Source: Gaiellasilicea sp963829845
GTDB lineage: Bacteria; Actinomycetota; Thermoleophilia; Gaiellales; Gaiellaceae
NCBI GenBank assembly: GCA_963829845.1
Contig: CAWHKD010000015.1
Location: 18,525-82,524, forward strand
DNA: 64,000 bases
Reading direction: 5' to 3'
Below, in pieces: positions 25,068-32,730 of this stretch (its first letter is position 1; each line of letters opens with the position of its first letter). The notes below the pieces were generated by a model. That model ran no database searches and was not told where the DNA came from. It was given only the letters and a program-made list of their open reading frames with translations. The position numbers and the translations under genes were made by a program.

Positions 25068-25996
25068 GGTGCACCCGCCAGCAGGCGGGACTGGCCGACG
25101 ATCAGCTCGCGCACCTCGTCCTCGTCGAACCCCGCCCCGAGCAGGCGATCGGCCCAGAGCGCGAGCCCGTCCTCGACGGGCGGGTAGTCCGGGTTCCCGC
25201 AGTCGCTCGAGAAGAGCGAGCGGTCGACGCCGACCGCGCGCACGCCGTCGAAGACGTGCTCCCAGTCGGTCTTCCCGGAGAGCGGCGTGCTCAGACAGCG
25301 CTCCAGGATGCACCCGCGCTGCGCGAGCGCGCGCTGGTCCTCGAGCGACAGGTCCTGGCACGGGAACTCCGGATGCGTGACGACGAGGCGCGCGACGCCC
25401 TCCTCGAGTGCTCCGTCGACGACCGCGAACGTGTCGTCGCGATCGAGGTGGCCCGTGGCGAGGATCAGGTTGTGGCGTGCGACCGCCCGCAGCACCTCTC
25501 GCGTCTCGGGCAAGAGCCGCCCGTCGGGAGCGGTGACGTACACGGGCTCGATGCTCAGCCCCAGGCCGCGAAGCTCGTGCTGCAGGCGCGCCCACTGGGG
25601 GACCTTGTCCTCGGCGCTCGGCTCCGTCCGTCCGGCCGTCTCCGCCGGCGAGTCGACGGTCGGCATCCAGACGATCCGCGCTCCTTCCCGGGCGGCGATC
25701 TCGACGGCGAGCGCGTTCATGCCGCCGACGGCCCAGTTGAGGGTGAGCGTGCCGACGACCTCGACCTCCGCGACGAGCGCCGAGACGACCTGCGCGCGCT
25801 CGGCGGTCGAGGTGTAGTGCGACTTGAGCGCGAAGCCGGCGAGCCCGAGGTCGGCGAAGCGCCGCGCGAGCGTGCGGTCGTCGATCCGCCGCTGGGGCAC
25901 GTCCGGAGCCACGTGGACGTGCAGGTCGTACGCGCCGCGCACGAGCTCGCGCGCCCTGTCGGTCGGCTGCGTCTCAACTCCCGCGTGCGCCGCCAC
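25064..25996 (-). CDS. DUF6282-type amidohydrolase, possible PDC lactonase
   Basis: A 310-residue metal-dependent hydrolase-like TIM barrel. Candidate metal ligands are the HxH of YDLHVHVAPD, His in ATGHLDRDD, His in VTHPEFPCQD and Asp in FSSDCGNPDY. It looks like the DUF6282 family, whose function is not established to my knowledge. In this operon the missing reaction is hydrolysis of 2-pyrone-4,6-dicarboxylate to 4-oxalomesaconate, done elsewhere by LigI, another amidohydrolase. That assignment is inference. GTG at 25996 is 5 nt after the preceding stop. Confidence 0.72.
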   Translation of the reverse strand: MAAHAGVETQPTDRARELVRGAYDLHVHVAPDVPQRRIDDRTLARRFADLGLAGFALKSHYTSTAERAQVVSALVAEVEVVGTLTLNWAVGGMNALAVEIAAREGARIVWMPTVDSPAETAGRTEPSAEDKVPQWARLQHELRGLGLSIEPVYVTAPDGRLLPETREVLRAVARHNLILATGHLDRDDTFAVVDGALEEGVARLVVTHPEFPCQDLSLEDQRALAQRGCILERCLSTPLSGKTDWEHVFDGVRAVGVDRSLFSSDCGNPDYPPVEDGLALWADRLLGAGFDEDEVRELIVGQSRLLAGAP

Positions 25997-26001
25997 TCGA
26001 C

Positions 26002-26769
26002 CTACCGCTCCTTCGTCGCCGCCAGGTCGGCGAGCTGGGCGGCGCTCGCCGCGGCGATGTGAGGCTCGACGCCGAGCTCGAGCAGCAGCTCGCGGGCCGC
26101 CTCCATCTCGTCTACGCGCCGGGCGGCGTGCGTGCGGCTCCCCGCGAGGGCCCGATCGAGGTAGCGCCGGCCGATCATCCCCTCGATCTCGAGCGCGAGC
26201 CACTCCTCGTAGCCCACGGCCTCGGCCGCCCGCATGCTCTCGACAACGGCGGCGGCGAGGCCCTTCATGAAGACCGAGCGGACGAGCTTCAGCGCCGCCG
26301 CGTCGCCGGGCTCCTCGGAGACCACCCGGACCGGCATGCCGAGCGGCGCGAACAGCTCCGCGAACGTGCGTGCGCCCGCTCCCGACGCGAGCACGGGAGC
26401 CCCGAGCCCGCGCTCGGGAACCGGCCCGAGCAACGCGACGTCGGCGAACACCGCGCCCGCGCCGGCGACGACGTCGGCGAGCTCGCGCTTCAGCGCCGGC
26501 GGCGCGGTGTTCAGGTCGGCGTAGACCATCGCCTGCTCGAGCGCCGGGAGCGCGGCTTCCGCCGCCTCGAGCGCGACCCTCGCGGCGTTGACGCTGAGCA
26601 CAACGTCGCAACCGGCGGTCGCGGCCGCCGCGTCCGGAGCGTTCGAGACCGACGGCAGATCGCGTCGTCGATCCGGGTCGTAGCCGCGCACCTCGACGCC
26701 GGCAGCGGCGAGGTCCGCCGCAAGCCGGCCTCCAGCCTCGCCGAGGCCGAGCACGGCGACTGCCCGCAT
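26002..26769 (-). CDS. NAD(P)-dependent oxidoreductase (6PGDH-like with DUF1932)
   Basis: A 255-residue protein. A Rossmann fold starts at residue 2 (MRAVAVLGLGEAGGRLAADL), and the C-terminal helical domain is of DUF1932 type (KLVRSVFMKGLAAAVVESM, where a lysine is usual in this superfamily). ATG 26769 is preferred because GTGGAG lies 6 nt upstream; ATG 26790 is possible. First gene of the minus-strand operon. A plausible role is oxidation of the ring-cleavage semialdehyde or its hemiacetal to the pyrone dicarboxylate, as LigC (Gfo/Idh/MocA family) does elsewhere. The role is inference. Confidence 0.75.
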   Translation of the reverse strand: MRAVAVLGLGEAGGRLAADLAAAGVEVRGYDPDRRRDLPSVSNAPDAAAATAGCDVVLSVNAARVALEAAEAALPALEQAMVYADLNTAPPALKRELADVVAGAGAVFADVALLGPVPERGLGAPVLASGAGARTFAELFAPLGMPVRVVSEEPGDAAALKLVRSVFMKGLAAAVVESMRAAEAVGYEEWLALEIEGMIGRRYLDRALAGSRTHAARRVDEMEAARELLLELGVEPHIAAASAAQLADLAATKER

Positions 26770-26799
26770 CCGTCGCTCCACGGCTGACATGAAAACAGA

Positions 26800-26823
26800 A
26801 TTGTTGACGATTTTCGCGACAAT
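26800..26823. promoter_or_regulatory. Inverted repeat in the GntR2/oxidoreductase divergent promoter
   Basis: ATTGTTG (26800-26806) faces CGACAAT (26817-26823) with one mismatch, in an AT-rich 75-bp gap. A plus-strand promoter TTGACG (26804-26809), a 17-bp spacer and CAGAAT (26827-26832) overlaps it. It is a likely operator for the adjacent GntR protein, controlling both itself and the LigM operon. Confidence 0.45.
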
Positions 26824-26845
26824 CCTCAGAATCGAAGTCGCTTCG

Positions 26846-27508
26846 ATGCCGACCACCACGAGCTACGACGTTTTGCGCGAGGCCATCGTCCGGGGCGCCC
26901 TCGCCCCCGACGCGCGCCTCGTCGAGTCCGACCTCTCATCGACATTCGACATGTCCCGAGGCGCCGTGCGCACGGCGCTGATCCGGCTCGAGCAGGACGG
27001 GCTCGTCACCCGCGAGCCGCATCGTGGCGCACGCGTGCGGCGCGTGTCGGACGACGAGGCGGTCGAGATCCTGCAGGCGCGCGCCGTGCTGGAAGGGCTC
27101 GCGGTGCGCCGGGCGGCCGAGCGGATCGACGGAGCGGGCAGCACGCGGCTCCGCACCTCCCTCGCCCGCCAGCGAGGGCTTCTCGACCAAGGCGACCTCC
27201 TCGGCGCCTCGGAGGCGAACGCCGAGCTGCACGCCACGCTCCTCGAGCTCTCGGGCCATGCGATCGCCACGCGTCTCATCCACTCGCTGAACGCGCAGAC
27301 GGTGCGCTACCAGTACCGAACGATCCTGATCCCCGGCCGGCCCGCTGCGTCCGTGGACGAGCACGCCGCCATCGTCGAGGCCGTCACCGCCGGGAACGCC
27401 GAAGCGGCGGAAGCCGCGATGCGCCGCCATCTCTTCAACGTCGCCGGGGCAGTGCTGCGTGGCCGGCTGCCCGGCGGGATCGACAACGCGAGTCGCGGTG
27501 CTCTCTAG
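26846..27508 (+). CDS. GntR family regulator, FCD type (second)
   Basis: A 220-residue regulator. The winged HTH is DLSSTFDMSRGAVRTALIRL, followed by GLVTREPHRGARVRR. The FCD domain starts near residue 75 (EILQARAVLEGLAVRRAAERI). ATG 26846 gives the normal N-terminus MPTTTSYDVLREAIVRG; an in-frame ATG at 26789 would run through the operator and promoter. It is divergent from the LigM/GalB operon and overlaps the second LigM gene, so it is the probable local regulator of methoxyaromatic use. Confidence 0.87.
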   Translation: MPTTTSYDVLREAIVRGALAPDARLVESDLSSTFDMSRGAVRTALIRLEQDGLVTREPHRGARVRRVSDDEAVEILQARAVLEGLAVRRAAERIDGAGSTRLRTSLARQRGLLDQGDLLGASEANAELHATLLELSGHAIATRLIHSLNAQTVRYQYRTILIPGRPAASVDEHAAIVEAVTAGNAEAAEAAMRRHLFNVAGAVLRGRLPGGIDNASRGAL

Positions 27509-28898
27509 GCCTCGCAGCCTGGAAGCCCTGCTGGCGGCGGCGACGAGCCCCGTCGAGCTGCTGCGCAACTCGCCGGCGGGGCCGAACGTGTACCCGGGCG
27601 TGCCAGCGGAGTTCACGAACTGGCGGGACGAGCAACGGGCTTGGCAGACCGCCTGCGTCCTCTTCGACCTCTCGTTCCACATGAACGACCTGGCGGTCGA
27701 GGGCCAGGACGCGCCCAGGCTCCTCTCCGACCTCGCGGTCAACAGCTTCGCCGGCTACACCGCCGATCGCGCCAAGCACTTCGTGCCGTGCAGCCCCGAG
27801 GGCTATGTGATCGGCGACGTGATCCTGTTCGCGCTCGGCAAGGATCGTTTCGAGCTGGTCGGCCGCGCGCCGGCGCTGAACTGGGTCACGTACCACGCCG
27901 AGATGGGCGGGTACGACGTCGCGGTCGAGCTCGACGTCAGGTCGGCGCTGCGCACGGACGGCCGCCGCCGGTCGTACCGGTTCCAGGTGCAGGGCCCGAC
28001 CGCGATGCAGGTGATCGAGCAGGCGCTCGGCGCGGCGCCGCCCGAGCTCAGGTTCTTCCACACGACGAGCGTGACGATCGCCAGGAAGACCGTGGCCGCG
28101 CTGCGGCACGGGATGGTCGGCCAGCCGGGCTGGGAGCTCTTCGGCCCCTGGGACGACCGCGAAGCCGTGCGCGAGGCGCTCCTGGCAGCCGGGGAGGAGC
28201 ACGGCCTCCGGCAGGCGGGCGGCCGGGCCTACTCCTCCAACACGCTCGAGTCCGGCTGGATCCCCTCGCCGCTCCCGGCCGTGTACTCCGGCGAGAGCAT
28301 GAAGGCCTACCGCGAGTGGCTGCCCGCCGCCGGGTACGAGGGAACTGCGTCGATCGGCGGCAGCTTCGTCTCCGACGAGATCGAGGACTACTACTGCACG
28401 CCCTGGGACCTGGGCTACGGAAGCTACGTCGCCTTCGACCACGACTTCATCGGGCGCGATGCGCTCGAGCAGATGGCTGCTGGAGAGCATCGCCGCAAGG
28501 TCACGCTGGCGCTCGACGACGAGGACGTGACCCACGTGATCGGGACGATGTTCGGAGAGAGCGACCGGGCAAAATTCATGGATTGGCCCTCCGCGGTGTA
28601 CTCGATGCACCAATACGACCGGGTGACCGCGGACGGCGAGGCCGTCGGCGTGTCCACCTGGATCGGCTACAGCTCCAACGAGCGCAAGATGCTGACCCTC
28701 GCCGTTCTCGACGCCGGGCACGCGGAGTCCGGCACCGAGGTGACACTCGTCTGGGGCGAGGAGGACGGAGGCACGTCGAAGCCGACGGTCGAGCCGCACG
28801 TGCAGGTCGAGCTCGGCGCGGTCGTCGCTCCGGCGCCGTACGTGGAAGCGGTGCGCACGTCGTACGCCCCCGGTGGCTGGCGCGCGCGGCATCCCTAG
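27498..28898 (+). CDS. LigM-like tetrahydrofolate-dependent aromatic O-demethylase (second copy)
   Basis: A 466-residue GcvT-fold protein, the same length as the paralogue at 19758 and similar along the whole chain (FTNWRDEQRAWQTACVLFD, YRFQVQGPTAMQVIE, NTLESGWIPSPLPAVY, VTLVWGEEDGGTSKPTVE). GTG 27498 overlaps the GntR stop by 11 bp, so the two are translationally coupled. Two paralogues suggest different methoxylated substrates, for example vanillate and syringate or 3-O-methylgallate; which uses which is unknown. It is the last gene before the right tRNA fragment. Confidence 0.85.
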   Translation: MLSRPRSLEALLAAATSPVELLRNSPAGPNVYPGVPAEFTNWRDEQRAWQTACVLFDLSFHMNDLAVEGQDAPRLLSDLAVNSFAGYTADRAKHFVPCSPEGYVIGDVILFALGKDRFELVGRAPALNWVTYHAEMGGYDVAVELDVRSALRTDGRRRSYRFQVQGPTAMQVIEQALGAAPPELRFFHTTSVTIARKTVAALRHGMVGQPGWELFGPWDDREAVREALLAAGEEHGLRQAGGRAYSSNTLESGWIPSPLPAVYSGESMKAYREWLPAAGYEGTASIGGSFVSDEIEDYYCTPWDLGYGSYVAFDHDFIGRDALEQMAAGEHRRKVTLALDDEDVTHVIGTMFGESDRAKFMDWPSAVYSMHQYDRVTADGEAVGVSTWIGYSSNERKMLTLAVLDAGHAESGTEVTLVWGEEDGGTSKPTVEPHVQVELGAVVAPAPYVEAVRTSYAPGGWRARHP

Positions 28899-29006
28899 CC
28901 GAAGCCCACGGTCGCGCTCAGCCAGCTCTCCGGCACCGCGCTCGGCAAGGTGGCCCCTGGCGGCGCGGCTGCCGCACCGCGCTGCAGTGCCAAATCCCGG
29001 TCCCCC

Positions 29007-29036
29007 AGGTCGGCGGTTCGAGCCCGCCTAGCTCCA
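29007..29036 (+). repeat. Right attachment repeat (attR-like), tRNA-Ala 3' fragment
   Basis: An exact 30-base copy of 6585-6614 in the same orientation, comprising the variable loop, T arm and 3' acceptor strand of tRNA-Ala. It sits immediately before a strong terminator that would suit a tRNA gene. It marks the probable right end of an island of about 22.4 kb. Confidence 0.7.
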
Positions 29037-29051
29037 TGGCGTTTGCTCAGC

Positions 29052-29078
29052 AAAGAGGCCCCGTCCGGGGCCTCTTTT
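29052..29078 (+). terminator. Strong intrinsic terminator
   Basis: AAAGAGGCCCC pairs with GGGGCCTCTTT around a 4-nt loop, an 11-bp perfect stem, followed by T residues. Because it lies directly behind the tRNA fragment, it is probably the native terminator of tRNA-Ala displaced by the island. It also closes the second LigM operon. The symmetric A and T tracts make it bidirectional, so it could serve the minus-strand cupin too. Confidence 0.85.
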
Positions 29079-29103
29079 CGCTTCTTGGGTCGGATGTTGG
29101 GAC

Positions 29104-29538
29104 CTAGGCTGCCACGACCTCCTCCAGGTGTCCCGCCAGCACGACGGGCGAGCCGATCACGAGCACCTCCGGCCCGTTCTCCTCGAACGGACGCTCGAAC
29201 GTCGAGACCACGGTCGAGGCGGAGAACGTTCCGAGCACGCGGAGCACGTCGTCACCGATGTTGCGCAGCCCATGCGGTGCCATCGGCGGGACGAGCCCGA
29301 CCTGGTGCGTCTCGAGCCGGCCCACCTCGTCGCCGACACGCGCCTCTGCCGTGCCCTGCACGATGATCAGGAGCTCTTCCGCGCTGTCCGTGTGCACCCC
29401 GAGCTCCGCGCCGGGATCGAGCTCGAAGAGAACCGTCGCGGTGCTGGCGGTGCCGGTCGCGCTATGGAGGGGGAAGCTGACGCGCAGCCCGGGTGCTGCG
29501 GGTGCGAGCTCGAAGTCGTCGAGGTCGAAGGTGAACAT
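29104..29538 (-). CDS. Small cupin protein
   Basis: A 144-residue single cupin. Metal-site candidates are GVHTDSAEELLIIVQG in the first motif and PMAPHGLRN in the second. ATG 29538 follows AAGGAG and begins MFTFDLDDFEL; an earlier in-frame start would cover the operator. It is divergent from a TetR gene across a palindromic site, so it is probably that regulator's target. Substrate unknown. Confidence 0.8.
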   Translation of the reverse strand: MFTFDLDDFELAPAAPGLRVSFPLHSATGTASTATVLFELDPGAELGVHTDSAEELLIIVQGTAEARVGDEVGRLETHQVGLVPPMAPHGLRNIGDDVLRVLGTFSASTVVSTFERPFEENGPEVLVIGSPVVLAGHLEEVVAA

Positions 29539-29554
29539 GTTCCACTCCTTTCGT

Positions 29555-29570
29555 TGCACAGTAATGTGCA
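29555..29570. promoter_or_regulatory. TetR operator candidate 1
   Basis: TGCACA and TGTGCA are perfect 6-bp inverted repeats separated by 4 bp, in an AT-rich gap 16 bp upstream of the cupin start. A degenerate copy lies at 29610-29625. Confidence 0.6.
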
Positions 29571-29609
29571 GTGAATATAGAGAGTGCGATTGCGCTTGTC
29601 AAGATTCGA

Positions 29610-29625
29610 GGTACACTTCTGTGCA
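29610..29625. promoter_or_regulatory. TetR operator candidate 2
   Basis: It has the same 6-4-6 arrangement as site 1, with a perfect right arm TGTGCA and a 4/6 left arm. It ends at the base before the tetR ATG, so occupancy would block tetR expression. Confidence 0.45.
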
Positions 29626-30198
29626 ATGAATCGGAAGTACGAGCAGAAGGAACGGGCGCGGCGGCAGGCGCAGACACGGCAGCGGATCGTCGAGGCGGCG
29701 GTCGACCTGCACACGAGCGTCGGCCCGGCGCAGACGACGATCAGTGGAATCGCGAAGCGGGCGGGCGTCGAGCGGCACACCGTCTACGCGCACTTCCCCG
29801 ACGACCGGACGCTCTTCCGAGCCTGCTCCGAGCACTGGGCGGCGAGACATCCGATGCCTGATCCCGAGACGCTGGCGGAGATCGAGGACCCGGTGCGCCG
29901 CCTTCGCCGGGCACTGGGCGATATGTACGCGTGGTACGAGTCCGTGGAGGCCGATCTGGCTCTGTTCCTTCGAGACGCTTCCGTCGTCCCCGCGAACGCG
30001 GACGTCCTCGGGGAGATGACGGCCGAGTTCGCGAACGTGGCCGACGCGGTCGCACAAGGCCGGCCACGGCGCAAGAGCGTCAGAGCGGCGATCGGGCACG
30101 CGCTCGAGTTCGAGACCTGGCGCTCGCTCGTCCGCAGGCAGGGCCTCACGCGGGCACAGGCAATCGACGCAATGGCCCGTCTCGTCTCGGGCGCCTAG
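29626..30198 (+). CDS. TetR/AcrR family regulator
   Basis: A 190-residue repressor. The N-terminal HTH is RIVEAAVDLHTSVGPAQTTISGIAKRAGVERHTVYAHFPD-like (about residues 15-60), and the helical ligand domain follows. ATG 29626 begins MNRKYEQKERARRQAQ, a normal TetR N-terminus. It is divergent from the cupin gene, with two palindromes in between. The alpha/beta hydrolase starts about 4 bp downstream and is probably co-transcribed. Confidence 0.88.
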   Translation: MNRKYEQKERARRQAQTRQRIVEAAVDLHTSVGPAQTTISGIAKRAGVERHTVYAHFPDDRTLFRACSEHWAARHPMPDPETLAEIEDPVRRLRRALGDMYAWYESVEADLALFLRDASVVPANADVLGEMTAEFANVADAVAQGRPRRKSVRAAIGHALEFETWRSLVRRQGLTRAQAIDAMARLVSGA

Positions 30199-30202
30199 AG
30201 CG

Positions 30203-30995
30203 GTGGCGGAGAATCCCAACACCGGGCACGTGCGATCGGGCGACGGGACGCGCATCGCGTACTGGAGCAGCGGTGAGGGGCCGCCACTCGTGCTCGTCCA
30301 CGGGGCGACGTCCGACCACACGACGTTCCGCTTCGTCACGCCGCTCCTCGTCGAGCAATTCACGCTCGTCGCGGTCGACCGTCGCGGCCGCGGCGAGAGC
30401 GGTGACGCCGCCGAGTATGCACTCGAGCGCGAGCTCGACGATCTCGCCCGCGTCGTCGACTCGCTCGACGGGCCGGTGGACGTCTTCGGCCACTCCTTCG
30501 GCGCCACGGTGGCGCTCGCGGCCGCTCCGACGATGCGGAACCTGCGCCGGCTCGTCCTCTACGAGCCTTCGCCGGGCATCAACGTCGTGCCAGCGGTGGA
30601 CGTCGCGCGGTTCGAGGCGCTGGTCGAGGCGGGCGAGCGCGAAGCGGCGCTGGTCGCCGCCTACGGCTCGTTCGGGCTGACGCCCTGCGGAGGTGGCGCA
30701 GATTCGCGACTCGCCCGTGTGGCCCGCGCGGGTCGCAGCCGTTCACACGATCGCGCGCGAGATCAGGGCGGAGGAGGGCTACCGCGTCGAGCCCGGGCGC
30801 TTCGCCCAGCTCGACATTCCAGTGCTGCTGCTGCTCGGAGAGGAGAGTCCGGCGTGGGCGCGGGACGGCGCCGAGCGAATCCGCGCCGCCCTCCCGGACG
30901 CGCGGATCTCGGTGCTGCCAGGCCAGGGGCACACGGCGATCCTGACCGCGCCCGAGCTCGTCGTCGACGAGCTGCTGGACTTCCTGCGCGGCTGA
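30203..30995 (+). CDS. Alpha/beta hydrolase (one internal frameshift)
   Basis: The N-terminal part has RIAYWSSGEGPPLVLVHG and VAVDRRGRGES, with the nucleophile elbow VFGHSFGATVAL (Ser near residue 98). The frame breaks around 30680-30690. Removing one base after the CTGACGCCC stretch restores LTPAEVAQIRDSPVWPARVA and the C-terminal half with the catalytic His in LPGQGHTAIL, ending at 30995. A sequencing or assembly indel is likely. Substrate unknown. It lies in a small operon with tetR. Confidence 0.78.
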
Positions 30996-31074
30996 ACGTC
31001 CCAGTCGGGTCGCAGCCCAACGCTTGCAGCAGTCTTGACATCGGCATACGGTGGACGATGGGTCGACCTCACAG

Positions 31075-32730
31075 ATGAGTCGTCACCGCATCTCCCGCAG
31101 ACCGCTCATGCCGCGTCTCGCTCTGGGGCTTGGGATGGGACTCTTGGTCGCGGCCGCGCTCGCAGCCTCTGGGACACGGGCTCGTGCGCACGTCGTGAAG
31201 GAAGGCGGCACGCTCGCGGTCGGAACGCCCGCCTTCGACTTCATCGATCCGGCGCTCGTCCCCGATCCGGGCATGAGCGGGGCGTGCGGAGACTGCACGA
31301 TTGCCATGTGGGCGGTCGCGGATGCGACGTGCGGGATGCTCTTCCGCTACCCGGTGACTGTTCCTCCAGTCGCGAACTACGGCCTCGTCGCGGAGGTCGC
31401 GACGGGCGTTCCGCCACCCTCGCGCGACGGTAAGACCTACACGTTCACGATCCGGAAGGGCTTTCGCTTCAGCACCGGAGCGCCGCTGACCGCCGCAAAC
31501 TACAAGCGCGCTTTCGAGCGAGTGCTCAACCCGGCGACGAACTCACCCGCTGCTCGGTATCTCCAGGAAGTCGCCGGCGTCAGGGCCGCCGGCAACCAGC
31601 TGATTGTCCGGCTGACGAAGCGGGTCCCGGACTTCCCGCCCGGATGACGATGCCCTACCTCTGCCCGGTGCCGACCGACCTGCCGATCGCACCGGAAGGC
31701 GTCGGGGCGCCGCTCCCGGCTCCGGCCCCTACTACGTTGCCGAGTTCGTCCGCGGCGATCGCGTCGTCCTGAAGAGGAACCGCTACTACCGCGGTTCGAG
31801 GCCGCATCACCTCGACCAGATCATCGTCCAGATCGGCGATACCGAGGCGACGAATGCGAACAAAGTCGTGGCCGGCCAACTCGACGTCGTCCTCTCCTTG
31901 CCCGGCGTCGTTGAAGCCGGGATCGCTGAGAGGTTCGGCGTCAACAAGCAGCAGTTCTTCTCCGTCCGCGCGGCCGACATGTTCTACACTCGTCATGAAC
32001 ACCGAGCGGCCGCTGTTCAAGAACAACCCGAAACTGCGGCAGGCGGTCAACTTCGCACTCGACCGAACCGCGATGCTGCGTGTGCTCGGAGCCGCGAGCG
32101 GTTCGCGCAGCGACAGCTATCTGCCGCGCCGGGCTACCGGGCTACCGCGATGTTCACCCCTATCCCGTGAGGTACCCCAATGTCGCCAAGGCGCAGGCGC
32201 TGGCCAAGGGGCACACCAGGAGCGGCAAAGCGGTCATGTACGTCAGCGACAACATCCGGGTTTTCGGAGGCCTGGCACAAGCGCAGATCGTCCAAAGCAA
32301 CTTGAGGGAGATCGGAATCGACGTTGAGATCAAGCAGTTCCCAACCGCCGTCCGCGATGCCAGGATCGCAACCCGCGGTGAGCCCTTCGACCTGGCGAAC
32401 ACACGGTACCTCGTCGCCTGGGTGGATCCCTATCAGTACGTGAACCTGCTGCTCGACGGGCGGACGATCCAGCCGACCGACAACATCAACCGCTCCTACT
32501 TCAACTCGCCCCACTACAACCGCCTGATCGACCAGGCGGGACGCCTCTCCGGCCAGGCCCGCTACGACGCCTACGGCAAGCTCGCTCTCGACATTGCAAG
32601 GGATGCCGCTCCGATGGCGACGTACGTCAACCGGAACCACCGCTTCTTCGTCTCCAGCAGCGTTGGCTGCGTGCGCGCCGTCGGCGTGGCTGCGCACGGC
32701 CTCGACCTGGCCGGCCTTTGCCTGAAATGA
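31075..32730 (+). CDS. Family-5 (oligopeptide/nickel-type) substrate-binding protein, copy 1, frameshifted
   Basis: ATG 31075 is followed by a signal segment (LALGLGMGLLVAAALAA) and the SBP_bac_5 domain (KEGGTLAVGTPAFDFIDPAL; YTFTIRKGFRFSTGAPLTA; NPKLRQAVNFALDRTAML). Against copy 2 the reading frame breaks near 31635-31645, 31708-31712, 31988-31993 and 32125-32140, all single-base gains or losses. No permease or ATPase gene is nearby, so it may act as an orphan receptor. The stop overlaps the ATG of copy 2 (ATGA). Confidence 0.75.

Larger units (their letters stand above)
28899..29103. other. Right island boundary region
   Basis: A 205-bp gap holding the 3' tRNA-Ala fragment and the terminator listed separately. 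Bases 28899-29006 contain no tRNA 5' half: no partner for the acceptor sequence TAGCTCC and no anticodon arm. I see no integrase remnant here. Confidence 0.5.

Noticed and set aside
28899..29036. A second complete tRNA-Ala gene
   Set aside because: Only the variable loop, T arm and 3' acceptor strand are present. No anticodon arm or 5' acceptor partner can be folded from the upstream 100 bases.
6615..29103. Integrase, transposase or relaxase gene in the island
   Set aside because: I looked at every intergenic stretch and both ends. All sizeable frames with protein-like composition are accounted for by catabolic, transport or regulatory genes.
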